The notes under the pieces are model-generated. The model saw nothing but the letters and a program-made list of their open reading frames with translations, made no database searches and was not told the DNA's origin. A stretch of DNA of 64,000 nucleotides from an uncultured Erythrobacter sp. (GTDB lineage Bacteria > Pseudomonadota > Alphaproteobacteria > Sphingomonadales > Sphingomonadaceae). Of the stretch, positions 36,778 to 45,900 are shown in pieces. A program made the translations under genes and the position numbers. Location of the stretch: positions 892,501-956,500 of the forward strand of contig CANMTU010000001.1 in assembly GCA_947501005.1 (NCBI GenBank), written 5' to 3'. Position 1 is the stretch's first letter. Every line of letters begins with the position of its first letter.

Positions 36778-39363
36778 ATGCAACTGGTCATCGTAGAATC
36801 GCCGGCGAAGGCGAAAACCATCGAGAAATACCTCGGCAAGGACTTCAAGGTCCTCGCCTCCTACGGCCATGTCCGCGACCTGCCGCCCAAGGACGGCAGC
36901 GTCCGCCCGGACGAGGATTTCGCGATGGACTGGGAGCTGTATCGCGACAAGCAGAGCCGCTTCAAGGAAATCGCCGACGCCGCCAAGAAGGCCGACCGGC
37001 TCGTCCTCGCCACCGACCCCGACCGCGAGGGCGAGGCGATTTCCTGGCACGTCCGCGAATTGCTGGCCAAGCGCAAGGCGCTGCCCAAATCGGTCGACCG
37101 GGTGACGTTCAACGCGATTACCAAGCAAGCGGTGACTGACGCGATGAAGCGCCCGCGGGAACTCGATCAGCCGCTGATCGATGCGTATCTGGCGCGCCGG
37201 GCGCTCGACTATCTCTATGGTTTCACCCTGTCGCCGGTGCTATGGCGGCGCCTGCCGGGCGCCAAGAGCGCGGGCCGGGTGCAGTCGGTCGCCCTGCGCC
37301 TGATCGTCGACCGCGAGCGCGAGATCGAGGCCTTCCGGGCGGATGAATACTGGTCGGTCATTGCGAAGCTCGAGCAGGACGGCACGCCGTTCGATGCGCG
37401 GCTGGTGAAGTTCGACGGCAAGAAGCTCGAAAAGCTCACTCTAGGCGACGAAGGCAGCGCCAAGGCAGCCAGGCAGGCGGTCGAGGCGGCGAACTTCACG
37501 ATCGAGGAGATCGAGACCAAACCGCTCAAACGCAATCCCGCGCCGCCTTTCACCACCTCGACCCTGCAGCAGGAGGCGGCGCGCAAGCTTGGCTATTCCG
37601 CCAGCCACACCATGCGCCTCGCCCAAGGGCTCTACGAGGCGGGTGCGATCACCTACATGCGGACCGACGGTGTGCAGATGGACGGCAGCGCGATCACCGC
37701 CTGCCGCAAGGCCATCGCCGAGCGCTACGATGCGTATTACCTGCCCGACAAGCCGCGCCATTATGCCACCAAGGCGAAGAACGCGCAGGAAGCCCACGAA
37801 GCGATCCGGCCGACCGATTTCGGGCGCGACCGCGCCGGATCGGGCGACGAGGGCAAGCTCTACGATTTGATCTTCAAGCGCGCGATGGCCAGCCAGATGG
37901 CCGCCGCCCAGCTCGAACGCACCACCGTCACCCTGCGCGACGGGACCGGCAAGCATGAATTGCGCGCGACCGGGCAGGTGGTGAAATTCCCCGGCTTCTT
38001 CGCCGTCTACCAGGAAGGGTTCGACGATCGGGACGATGACGAGGACGGCCTGCTGCCGAACATGAGCAAAGGCGATGCTCCGGCCAAGAAGGCGGTCGAG
38101 GCGAACCAGCATTTCACCCAGCCGCCCCCGCGCTTTTCCGAGGCCAGCCTGGTCAAGCGGCTGGAAGAACTCGGGATCGGCCGCCCCTCCACCTATGCCA
38201 GCACGATCCAGACCGTGCGCGATCGCGGCTATGTGCGGATGGAGAAAAACCGTTTCTTCGCAGAGGAATCGGGGCGGTTGCTTACGGCGTTTCTCGAACG
38301 GTTCTTCGAACGCTATGTCGCCTACGAGTTCACCGCCGGGATGGAGGACGAGCTCGACACTGTGTCTGACGGGCGCGAGGAGTGGAAGAAACTGCTCGAA
38401 GCGTTCTGGCGCGACTTCAAGCCCAAGACCGAAGAGGTGATGGACAAGAAGCCTTCGGAAGTGACCGAGGTGCTGGACGAATTCCTCTCCGACTATCTTT
38501 TCCCCGAACGCGCCGACGGGCACGAGCCGCGCTGGTGCCCGCTATGCGACAAGGAAGGGCGCGAGGGCGGCCGGCTGGCGCTGCGAGGTGGCCGTTATGG
38601 CGCGTTCGTCGCCTGTGCCAATTATCCCGAATGCACTTTCACCCGCCAGTTCGCCAAACCCGGCAGCGAGGGCGACGAGGGGGCGGAAGACACAGTGCTG
38701 GGCGAGGATCCCGACACCGGCCTGCCGGTCGAGCGCAAGACCGGGCGGTTCGGCCCCTATGTCCAGCTCGGCGAGGGCAAGGAAGCCAAGCGGGCGAGCA
38801 TTCCCAAGGACCTCGACGATTTCGATCTCGAATGGGCGTTGAAGCTGCTCGGCCTGCCGCGCATCGTCGGCACGCATCCCGAATCCGGCAAGGAAATCGA
38901 AGCGGCGATAGGGCGTTATGGCCCATATCTGCGCCACGATGGCAAGTACGCGAAGCTCGATACGACGCGCGACGTGTTCGACACCGGCATGAACGCCGCC
39001 GTGGCGTTGCTGGCGGAGGCGGCCAATCGCAAGGGCGGCAGCCGGGGCAAGGCCGAACCGATCAAGACGCTGGGCGAACACCCGACCAGCGGAGGCGAGA
39101 TGAAGGTGATGCCGGGCCGCTACGGCCCCTACGTCACCGACGGCACGACCAACGCCACCATCCCCAAGGACATCAAACCCGAGGACCTGAGCGAAGCGCA
39201 GGCCATCGAACTGATCGACGCGCGGGCGGCGAAGGGTCCGGCGAAAAAGAAGAAAGCGCCGGCCAAGAAAAAGTCCCCCGCCAAGGCGAAGGCGCCGGCG
39301 AAGAAGAAGGCCGCTCCGAAAAAGAAGCCTGCTGCGAAGAAGCCGGCGGCCGGGAAAGGATGA
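36778..39363 (+). CDS. topA: DNA topoisomerase I
   Basis: An 861-residue type IA topoisomerase. The toprim domain begins QLVIVESPAKAKTIEKYLG, with acidic DPDREGEAISWH. The catalytic Tyr is in GAITYMRTDG. Further motifs are GRVQSVALRLIVDRE and a single zinc-finger-like CPLCDKEG..CANYPECTF segment (about 585-625). Repeated C-terminal Topo_C domains (about 640-810) follow. The last 40 residues are a Lys/Ala/Pro tail, common in this group and probably DNA-binding. Confidence 0.97.
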   Translation: MQLVIVESPAKAKTIEKYLGKDFKVLASYGHVRDLPPKDGSVRPDEDFAMDWELYRDKQSRFKEIADAAKKADRLVLATDPDREGEAISWHVRELLAKRKALPKSVDRVTFNAITKQAVTDAMKRPRELDQPLIDAYLARRALDYLYGFTLSPVLWRRLPGAKSAGRVQSVALRLIVDREREIEAFRADEYWSVIAKLEQDGTPFDARLVKFDGKKLEKLTLGDEGSAKAARQAVEAANFTIEEIETKPLKRNPAPPFTTSTLQQEAARKLGYSASHTMRLAQGLYEAGAITYMRTDGVQMDGSAITACRKAIAERYDAYYLPDKPRHYATKAKNAQEAHEAIRPTDFGRDRAGSGDEGKLYDLIFKRAMASQMAAAQLERTTVTLRDGTGKHELRATGQVVKFPGFFAVYQEGFDDRDDDEDGLLPNMSKGDAPAKKAVEANQHFTQPPPRFSEASLVKRLEELGIGRPSTYASTIQTVRDRGYVRMEKNRFFAEESGRLLTAFLERFFERYVAYEFTAGMEDELDTVSDGREEWKKLLEAFWRDFKPKTEEVMDKKPSEVTEVLDEFLSDYLFPERADGHEPRWCPLCDKEGREGGRLALRGGRYGAFVACANYPECTFTRQFAKPGSEGDEGAEDTVLGEDPDTGLPVERKTGRFGPYVQLGEGKEAKRASIPKDLDDFDLEWALKLLGLPRIVGTHPESGKEIEAAIGRYGPYLRHDGKYAKLDTTRDVFDTGMNAAVALLAEAANRKGGSRGKAEPIKTLGEHPTSGGEMKVMPGRYGPYVTDGTTNATIPKDIKPEDLSEAQAIELIDARAAKGPAKKKKAPAKKKSPAKAKAPAKKKAAPKKKPAAKKPAAGKG

Positions 39364-39366
39364 TCG

Positions 39367-39549
39367 ATGGCTAAGGAACGGTTCGAGCGGCACAAGCAGC
39401 CGTGGAATGGCGAGGAGGCGGGGCAGTTGCGCATTCTCGCCGCGAAAGGACACGGTCTGAAACAGATCGCCAAGTCCCTCAACCGAAGCGAGGAATCGAC
39501 CAAGGATTTCGCCAAGAAGAACAATATCGCGATCGCCAAGAAGCGGTGA
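39367..39549 (+). CDS. Small basic protein of unknown function
   Basis: A 60-residue Lys-rich protein starting 3 nt after topA. The central part (LRILAAKGHGLKQIAKSLNR) reads like a helix-turn-helix of the kind that counts steps with a conserved KGHGLKQIA turn, so a nucleic-acid-binding role is possible. The close spacing suggests co-transcription with topA. No function can be named. Confidence 0.65.
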   Translation: MAKERFERHKQPWNGEEAGQLRILAAKGHGLKQIAKSLNRSEESTKDFAKKNNIAIAKKR

Positions 39550-39603
39550 TCCCGAATGGATAGCTCGACGGGACCGAAGCGAGGGCCGTTCCGTTAAGCG
39601 TCC

Positions 39604-41019
39604 ATGCAGACCGGTTCCTCGCCCCCGTCCGACCCTGAGGAGAAGCCGGTGGAGGAGGATGGCCTGCCCATGCCGCGCCGCATCTGGGCGATCGTTGCAA
39701 TCAGTTTCGGCACCGCCCTGTTCGTGCTCGACGGCAATGTCGCGAATGTCGCTCTGCCGACGATCGCGCGCGATCTGGGCGTGTCGAATGCGGATGTCAC
39801 CAATGTGGTGACGGTCTACCAGCTGGTTCTGGTGATGGTCCTGCTGCCATTCTCCAGCATGGGCGACCGGATCGGGCACCGCACGCTCTACCAAGCGGGG
39901 CAGGGGATCTTCCTCGTAGCCTCGGCGCTGACCTTTTTCGCCAGCGATTTCCTGCTGCTGCTGGCGGTTCGCGCGGCGCAGGCGCTGGGCGCGGGCATGG
40001 CGCTCAGCGTGTCGGCGGCGATGCTGCGGGCGACCTATCCTGCGCGCAGTCTAGGCAGCGGCATGGGCATCAATTCGGTGGTCGTGGCAAGCTCCGCGGC
40101 ACTGGCGCCGACCTTGGGCGGCTTCATGGTCGAGCATGTCGACTGGCGCTGGGTGTTCATCGCCGCCGCGCCGATGGCCTTGCTGTCGCTCCTCGTCGGT
40201 CGCAGCCTGCCCGAACCGGTCAAGCTGCCCGAACGCCGACGGGAAACGTTGAGCGGCGTCTGGAGCGCGCTGACCCTGCTGCTGCTGATCGGCGGCCTGC
40301 AATGGGCGACGCACGGGGCGGCGTGGTGGCCGGGCGCCGTGGCGGCGGCAGTCGGCGTCGTCTCGCTCCTGCTCCTGATCCGGCGCGAGCGGGTGCGGGC
40401 GAATCCTGTGCTTCCGGTCGATCTGCTGGCGACCCCGGTGCTGGGCCTGTCGGCGCTCGCCGCAGTAGCGGCCTTCATGGCGAGCGGGGGGATCATGATC
40501 GCGCTGCCGTTCCTGTTCCAGCAGAGTTTCGGCTACAGCGCGGCGGAGGTCGGGCTGCTGCTGCTGCCGTTCCCGCTCACTCTCCTGTTCGTCGCCCCGT
40601 TCGCCGGCTGGCTATCGGACCGGATCGCGGCAACGAAACTGGGCATCGCCGGAATGGCGCTGGCGATCGTGGGCCTGGCCTTGCTGATGACGATGGGCAG
40701 CGATCCGGGGTGGAGCGCCATCGCTTGGCGGCTGGGAATCATGGCGGCGGGCTTCGGCCTGTTCTTCGCGCCGAATTCGCGCCTGATCATCGGCCGCGCG
40801 CCCAAGGAACGCGCTGCGGCGGCGGGCGGCATGCTCTCAACCTCGCGCCTGCTCGGCCAGACGCTGGGTGCCGCGATGGTCGGGGTGTTACTGGCGGCCG
40901 ATCTTGGCGCGGGTCCGGCGCCGATGGCGGCGTCGATCGTGCTGTGCGTGCTGGCGGCGGCGTGCGGGCTGACGCGGTTCCTCACAGTGCGGCGAGGGGC
41001 TGTATCGGCGAGCGAATGA
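39604..41019 (+). CDS. MFS transporter, DHA2 (EmrB/QacA) family
   Basis: A 471-residue permease with about 14 hydrophobic segments. It shows LDGNVANVALPTIARDLG in TM1 (the DHA2 signature), GDRIGHRTLYQAG after TM2, and the motif-C-like GSGMGINSVVVASSAALAP split between TM5 helices. It probably exports drugs or small metabolites by proton antiport. No periplasmic adaptor or regulator is adjacent. Confidence 0.9.
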   Translation: MQTGSSPPSDPEEKPVEEDGLPMPRRIWAIVAISFGTALFVLDGNVANVALPTIARDLGVSNADVTNVVTVYQLVLVMVLLPFSSMGDRIGHRTLYQAGQGIFLVASALTFFASDFLLLLAVRAAQALGAGMALSVSAAMLRATYPARSLGSGMGINSVVVASSAALAPTLGGFMVEHVDWRWVFIAAAPMALLSLLVGRSLPEPVKLPERRRETLSGVWSALTLLLLIGGLQWATHGAAWWPGAVAAAVGVVSLLLLIRRERVRANPVLPVDLLATPVLGLSALAAVAAFMASGGIMIALPFLFQQSFGYSAAEVGLLLLPFPLTLLFVAPFAGWLSDRIAATKLGIAGMALAIVGLALLMTMGSDPGWSAIAWRLGIMAAGFGLFFAPNSRLIIGRAPKERAAAAGGMLSTSRLLGQTLGAAMVGVLLAADLGAGPAPMAASIVLCVLAAACGLTRFLTVRRGAVSASE

Positions 41020-41040
41020 TCTGATGAGCGAAGGCTTCGA

Positions 41041-41637
41041 TCAGGCCAGGTCGCGCAATTCCGGGCTTCGTTCGATGGTCGCTTCAGGAAGATGCCCGCG
41101 CAGATCGGTAATGAAGTCGCGTTCCTGCCCCTCGTCGGCGAAGCTGTCGCCGGGGATGAGCAAGGTCAGCTGATCGGTCTGCAGCACCCAGTCCCCTGCG
41201 ATCCGGTCGACTTGATCGATCGCCGCCCAGCGGGGAAAGATGTCGATCCGGTCCGACAGCAGTTTCAAGCCCTCGGGATGGATTTCGTAGGAGACGTCGC
41301 GCTCCATCGGGACGCCGGCGCGCGCCATGTCGCGCAGGAACATCCGCTGCGCCATGCCCTCGAACACGGCGAGCGCGATGATGGACAGCGCCATGCACAG
41401 CAGCGCGGGAACGAGCACGGCGATCGCGCCGCCGAACCGTGCCATCGCGGCGAATGGCAGGTATTGTGCCAGATAGAAGGCGGCGAGATGTCCCTGCCAC
41501 ACACCGATCAGGCTCGCGGCAAGGAACAGGGCGTAAAGCCAGTACCCCGACAGCCGCCTGCGCCCCTTGGCCGCCATGGCGGCGGCAATGATCCGCTCGT
41601 GCGAGAGGTGCGCATCGATCGAGCGGACGGCGTTCAC
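41041..41637 (-). CDS. YcxB-like membrane protein
   Basis: A 198-residue protein with two long hydrophobic segments (about 30-60 and 65-98). A soluble C-terminal domain shows YEIHPEGLKLLSDRIDIFPRW, then LLIPGDSF. This pattern of two membrane helices and a PH-like domain with an 'IP..F' ending fits the YcxB-like family; function is unknown. The GTG start overlaps the era stop by 4 nt, placing it last in lepB-rnc-era-this gene. Confidence 0.7.
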   Translation of the reverse strand: MNAVRSIDAHLSHERIIAAAMAAKGRRRLSGYWLYALFLAASLIGVWQGHLAAFYLAQYLPFAAMARFGGAIAVLVPALLCMALSIIALAVFEGMAQRMFLRDMARAGVPMERDVSYEIHPEGLKLLSDRIDIFPRWAAIDQVDRIAGDWVLQTDQLTLLIPGDSFADEGQERDFITDLRGHLPEATIERSPELRDLA

Positions 41638-42539
41638 CGCACCCAGTCCAGCCCCATTTCCTCGAACATTTCCTTGTCGTCGGCCCAGCGCTCGTCCGAT
41701 TTCACGTGCAGGAACAGGTGAACCTTGCGGCCGAGCAATTCGCTCAGTTCGGCGCGGGCGGCGCTGCCGATCTCCTTGATGCGGGCGCCTCCCTTGCCCA
41801 GCACGATGGCGCGCTGATTGTCGCGCGCGACGACGATCTGCTGGTGAATCTCCACGCTGCCGTCGGGCCGCTCGATATACTTTTCCGGCCGCACCGCGCT
41901 GTCATAGGGCAGTTCCTCGTGCAGCTGCCGGTAGAGCTGTTCGCGCGTGATTTCGGTGGCGAGCATGCGTTCGCTGGCGTCGGATACCTGATCCTCGGGA
42001 TACATCCACGGGCCTTCGGGCATGGTATCGGCCAGCGCCTGCTTCATTTCCGGCACCCCGTCGCCGGTCAGCGCGGAAACGAAGAACACCTCGGAGAAAT
42101 CGATCTTCTCGCCCAGTTCCTGCGCCAGGGCGAGCAGCGGCTCCTTCTTCGCCGCATCGACCTTGTTGAGGACGAGGATCTTTCGTTCGGGCCGGTTCCG
42201 CAGCGCCTCGATCAGCGGTTCGAGTTCGTGGCGGCGCTGCTTGATCGGATCGACCAGCAGGACGAGGGCATCTGCGCTCTCCGCGCCTTCCCACGCCGCG
42301 CTGACCATCGCCCGGTCGAGCCGGCGTCTGGGCGCGAAGATGCCGGGCGTGTCGACCAGGATCATCTGCGTTGCGCCGTGCAGGGCGATGCCCAGCATCC
42401 GCGCCCGCGTGGTCTGCGCCTTGGCGCTGGTGATGGCGACCTTCTGGCCGACGAGCTGGTTCACCAGCGTGGACTTGCCGGCATTGGGGGCGCCGATCAC
42501 GGCGACGACGCCGCATTTTGTGTGGTTGTTTTCAGACAT
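41634..42539 (-). CDS. era: GTPase Era
   Basis: A 301-residue GTPase that helps mature 16S rRNA and assemble the 30S subunit. It shows G1 GAPNAGKST (about 16-24), G3 DTPG, G4 NKVD and a C-terminal KH domain (VLGKGGARIKEIGSAAR). The start at 42539 (MSENN) is chosen because the longer frame runs into a REP element. Order lepB-rnc-era is the usual alphaproteobacterial one. Confidence 0.96.
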   Translation of the reverse strand: MSENNHTKCGVVAVIGAPNAGKSTLVNQLVGQKVAITSAKAQTTRARMLGIALHGATQMILVDTPGIFAPRRRLDRAMVSAAWEGAESADALVLLVDPIKQRRHELEPLIEALRNRPERKILVLNKVDAAKKEPLLALAQELGEKIDFSEVFFVSALTGDGVPEMKQALADTMPEGPWMYPEDQVSDASERMLATEITREQLYRQLHEELPYDSAVRPEKYIERPDGSVEIHQQIVVARDNQRAIVLGKGGARIKEIGSAARAELSELLGRKVHLFLHVKSDERWADDKEMFEEMGLDWVR

Positions 42540-42546
42540 AGGGAAT

Positions 42547-42636
42547 CCGTTCGTGCTGCGCCGGTCGAAGCACCGTTTTACTTTCATCCAGGGGCAAAGG
42601 GGAAGGGCAGCCTTTCGACAGGCCAAAAGCGAAAGG
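42547..42636. repeat. REP pair between rnc and era
   Basis: The left copy CCGTTCG-TGCT..GTCGA-AGCACCG (42547-42575) has a GTGC/GCAC stem. A diverged facing copy lies at about 42605-42636, read on the other strand as CCTTTCGCTTTTGGCCTGTC then GAAAGG. It is the same family as near 24.63 and 34.35 kb. Confidence 0.55.
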
Positions 42637-42650
42637 AGGTGGAAACGCGC

Positions 42651-43322
42651 TCACGCAAACCGCTCCATGAACGCTTTCGCCGCCGCCTTCTCCGCCTCGC
42701 CCTTGCTCGAGGCGATGCCTTCCGCCTCGCCGACCTTGTGCACCGAGACCCGCACGGTGAACTGCGCCGCGTGATCCGGGCCGGAGCGGTCGATCACCTG
42801 GTATTCAGGCGGCTTGCGGCGATTGCCGGCGGCCCATTCCTGCAATGCGCTCTTGGGATGCTTGCTTTCGCCCGCGCCGCTTTCGAGCGCCGGGCGCCAG
42901 AGGATATGGATGAGTTCGCGCGCCGCCCCGAACCCGTTCTCGATGAATTGCGCGCCCAGGAGCGCCTCCATCACGTCGCCGAGGATGTTGTCGCTGTCCT
43001 GCCCGCCGTCGGAGCGGGCCTGCTTGGAAATGCGGATATGCTCGCCCAGCCCGATGTCGCGCGCGATGATGGCGCACATCTCGCGGCTGACGATCGCGTT
43101 CAGCCGCTGCGCCAGCTTGCCTTCCGGCTCGTTCGAGCGGGCATGGAGCCAGTCCGCGATCGACAGGCCAAGCACCCGGTCGCCGAGGAATTCGAGGCGT
43201 TCGTAATTGTCCTCCTCGCCGATGCTGCCGTGGGTCAGCGCGGCCTGCCACAGGGCCGGGGTCTTGATTTCGAACCCGATCGAGGCGAGCCAGGTCCGGC
43301 TGCGGGGGGAAAGCTCGCTCAT
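42651..43322 (-). CDS. rnc: Ribonuclease III
   Basis: A 223-residue double-strand RNase. The signature ERLEFLGDRVLGL carries the catalytic acidic residues, GDVMEALLGA the second set, and a C-terminal dsRNA-binding domain (PKSALQEWA ... GEAEKAAAKAFM) closes it. ATG 43322 overlaps the lepB stop by 4 nt. A REP element separates rnc from era. Confidence 0.96.
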   Translation of the reverse strand: MSELSPRSRTWLASIGFEIKTPALWQAALTHGSIGEEDNYERLEFLGDRVLGLSIADWLHARSNEPEGKLAQRLNAIVSREMCAIIARDIGLGEHIRISKQARSDGGQDSDNILGDVMEALLGAQFIENGFGAARELIHILWRPALESGAGESKHPKSALQEWAAGNRRKPPEYQVIDRSGPDHAAQFTVRVSVHKVGEAEGIASSKGEAEKAAAKAFMERFA

Positions 43323-44146
43323 ATCGCGCTGCCGATCCGGTCCCAGCGGGCGGCGGTGAACCATGTCCAGGGCAGCAGCCAGTTCGCGCTGCCGTCGGTC
43401 GACCACAGCACCATGCTGGCCCGGCCGACCAGCAGGTCCGCATCGACCAGCCCCACGCCCCCGCCGGGCATGGCGGGGAACCGGCTGTCCATCGAATTGT
43501 CGCGATTGTCGCCCATCACGAACAGCTTGCCCTCGGGCACGACCATCGTGTCATATTCGTCCTGCCCGGTCGCGCCGAAATCGAGGATGCGGTAGTCCTT
43601 GCCCGAGGGCAAGGTCTCGACGAACTGGGTGTAGCGGCAGGCGGGGCCATCGGGCGTGGTGATTTCCTCCGCGCTGGGATGGCAGACGGTATTCGCGCTC
43701 ATTGGCAGGACGAAGGGGCCGGCGGGTTGCTGGGGAAGCGGCTCCCCATTGAGGACCACCTGGCCGCCGCGCACCGCGACCGTATCGCCCGGCAGGCCGA
43801 TCACCCGTTTGACATAATCCGTCCCGTCGGTCGGGTGCTTGAAGATCACCACGTCGCCGCGTTCGGGCAGGGAGGCGAGGATGCGCCCCGGGATCAGCGG
43901 CGCCTCGAATGGCAGCGACAGGCGCGAATAGCCGTAGGGCCATTTGGCCGCGACCAGATAGTCGCCGTTGCGCAGGCCCGGCAGCATGCTTTCGCTGGGG
44001 ATGGTGAAGGGCGAGAAGATGAAGCTGCGGAAGATCACCACCGCCAGCACCAGCTTGAGGATGAAGCGGAAGAAGTCGCCCCAATCCTCTTCCCTGGCTT
44101 CGCCGTCCTCGGACGGAGCGTTCTTCACAAGCGCCTGATCGGTCAT
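43319..44146 (-). CDS. lepB: Signal peptidase I
   Basis: A 275-residue membrane protease that removes signal peptides. One N-terminal transmembrane helix (about 25-45) leads into SPFTIPSESMLPGL with the catalytic Ser, then YVKRVIGLPGD with the catalytic Lys, and box E MGDNRDNSMDSR. The first gene of the minus-strand block with rnc and era. Confidence 0.96.
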   Translation of the reverse strand: MTDQALVKNAPSEDGEAREEDWGDFFRFILKLVLAVVIFRSFIFSPFTIPSESMLPGLRNGDYLVAAKWPYGYSRLSLPFEAPLIPGRILASLPERGDVVIFKHPTDGTDYVKRVIGLPGDTVAVRGGQVVLNGEPLPQQPAGPFVLPMSANTVCHPSAEEITTPDGPACRYTQFVETLPSGKDYRILDFGATGQDEYDTMVVPEGKLFVMGDNRDNSMDSRFPAMPGGGVGLVDADLLVGRASMVLWSTDGSANWLLPWTWFTAARWDRIGSAI

Positions 44147-44215
44147 GCGGGGTTCTCAAACATGGCGGATGTGCCTAGTCGCACGAGGCCGAACACGAAA
44201 GGATTTTTGCAGCCC

Positions 44216-45823
44216 ATGACCAGCTCCGCCGCCGCCGACATCTGGGACCGCCTGAAGGCTCTGCCGCGGCCGACCCTGCTCGAACTGTTCAGCTCGGAGA
44301 GGGACGGGGGTGAGGGAACGGACGAGCCCGGCGGGAAGGATCGCGTCGCCGCGCTGTCCGGCAGACTGGAACTGGCGGATGCGGCGAGGGCGGACGATCC
44401 GATGCAGCCGGGCGGCATCCTGTTCGACTGGTCGAAAACCCATCTGGACCGCGCGGTGCTGTCCGCTTTCGAAGACCTCGCCGGGGCGATGGACTTTGCC
44501 GGGATGCGCGACAAGCTGTTCGCCGGCGAGATCGTCAACCCGACCGAAGGCCGCGCCGCCGACCATGCGACCCTGCGCGGCGTCGGCGATGCGGCGAAGG
44601 TGGAGGAAGCCGCCGCCCTGATCGACCGGATGGGCATGCTGGTCGAGGCGATCCATGGCGGCGCGCTGGGCGAGATCAGGCATCTCATCCATGTCGGCAT
44701 CGGCGGGAGCGCGCTCGGCCCGGCGCTGGGCGTCGATGCGCTTGGCCGCGATCTGTCGCTGTGCGATGTGCATGTGGTTTCGAATATCGACGGGGTGGCG
44801 CTGGAACAGGCGTTCGCCGCCTGCGATCCGGCGACGACGCTGATCGCGGTGGCGAGCAAGACCTTCACCACTATCGAGACCATGACCAACGCTGAGAGCG
44901 CGCTGAAATGGCTGAGCGACAACGGCGTCTCCGATCCCGGCGGGCGGGTGGTCGCGCTGACCGCGGCGCCGGACAAGGCGGTGGAATGGGGGGTCGACGA
45001 AACGCGTATCCTGCCATTCCAGGAAAGCGTCGGCGGGCGTTATTCCATCTGGTCGAGCATCGGCTTTCCCATCGCGATGGCGGTAGGAATGGACGACTTC
45101 CGCGCCATGCTGGCCGCCGCCGCCGCGGTGGACGCGCATTTCCGCGATACCGACGGGGCGGGCAATCTCGTCCTGCGCGCAGCCTTTGCCGACCTCTACT
45201 ATACCCGCGTGCGCGGCTGCCAGACCCGCGCTGTGTTCGCCTATGACGAGCGGCTCGGCCTGTTTCCGGATTATCTCCAGCAACTCGAGATGGAGAGCAA
45301 CGGCAAGCGCGTCACCGCCGACATGCGCCCCGTCGACGGGCCGACCGCGCCGATCACCTGGGGTGGGGTGGGGACGGATGCGCAGCATGCCGTGTTCCAG
45401 CTGCTGCACCAAGGCACGCATCTCATCCCGGTGGACTTCATCGCCAGCATCGCGCCGGGCGACGATCTCGACCCGGCGCATCACCGCATCCTGCTGATGA
45501 ACTGCTTTGCGCAGGGCGCCGCCCTGATGGCGGGCAAGAAGGGCGAGGACCCGGCGCGCAACTATCCCGGCGACCGGCCGAGCGCGACGATCCTGTGCGA
45601 CGATCTCGACGCCGGGACGCTGGGCGCGCTGATTGCGTTCCACGAGCATCGGGTATTCGCCAGCGCCGTGCTGATGGGAATCAACCCGTTCGACCAGTTC
45701 GGCGTCGAACTGGGCAAGCAGATGGCCAAGGCGATCGAGCAGGGCGGGGAAGAATTCGATGCGAGCACCGAGAGCCTGCTGTCGGCCGCCGGGCTGGGGG
45801 GGGAGCGCCAAATAACCCCTTAA
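44216..45823 (+). CDS. pgi: Glucose-6-phosphate isomerase
   Basis: A 535-residue isomerase of glucose-6-P and fructose-6-P. It shows HVGIGGSALGPAL, SKTFTTIETMTNA, GGRYSIWSSIGFP, and the C-terminal GINPFDQFGVELGKQ with the catalytic Lys. I use ATG 44216; an in-frame ATG at 44162 is possible. The last codons cross a run of eight G. With seven G the protein would end GLGGSAK, so the C-terminus should be treated with care. Confidence 0.94.
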   Translation: MTSSAAADIWDRLKALPRPTLLELFSSERDGGEGTDEPGGKDRVAALSGRLELADAARADDPMQPGGILFDWSKTHLDRAVLSAFEDLAGAMDFAGMRDKLFAGEIVNPTEGRAADHATLRGVGDAAKVEEAAALIDRMGMLVEAIHGGALGEIRHLIHVGIGGSALGPALGVDALGRDLSLCDVHVVSNIDGVALEQAFAACDPATTLIAVASKTFTTIETMTNAESALKWLSDNGVSDPGGRVVALTAAPDKAVEWGVDETRILPFQESVGGRYSIWSSIGFPIAMAVGMDDFRAMLAAAAAVDAHFRDTDGAGNLVLRAAFADLYYTRVRGCQTRAVFAYDERLGLFPDYLQQLEMESNGKRVTADMRPVDGPTAPITWGGVGTDAQHAVFQLLHQGTHLIPVDFIASIAPGDDLDPAHHRILLMNCFAQGAALMAGKKGEDPARNYPGDRPSATILCDDLDAGTLGALIAFHEHRVFASAVLMGINPFDQFGVELGKQMAKAIEQGGEEFDASTESLLSAAGLGGERQITP

Positions 45824-45825
45824 TT

Positions 45826-45843
45826 GTTAGAATCTAACCTACG
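45826..45843. promoter_or_regulatory. Palindromic motif, copy 1
   Basis: GTTAGA-A-TCTAAC (45826-45838) is a perfect 6-bp inverted repeat, followed by CTACG. It lies between pgi and the small gene at 45901 and is repeated with 3 mismatches in 18 nt at 46968. Confidence 0.5.
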
Positions 45844-45868
45844 GCTGCGACAAACGGAACGTCTTGGC

Positions 45869-45898
45869 CTCATCTCCCACAAGTCCGAGGGAGGTGGG
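45869..45898 (+). promoter_or_regulatory. Hairpin covering the ribosome binding site of the 72-residue gene
   Basis: CTCATCTCCC (45869-45878) can pair over 10 bp, two of them G-U, with GGGAGGTGGG (45889-45898), leaving a 10-nt loop. The GGAGGT site is fully inside the 3' arm and the ATG follows 2 nt later. It could act as a translation switch. Confidence 0.42.
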
Positions 45899-45900
45899 CC

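Noticed and set aside
44162..44218. Earlier ATG for pgi
   Set aside because: It lies only 15 nt from the divergent lepB start and adds a non-conserved 18-residue piece; ATG 44216 has a purine-rich AAAGGA upstream.
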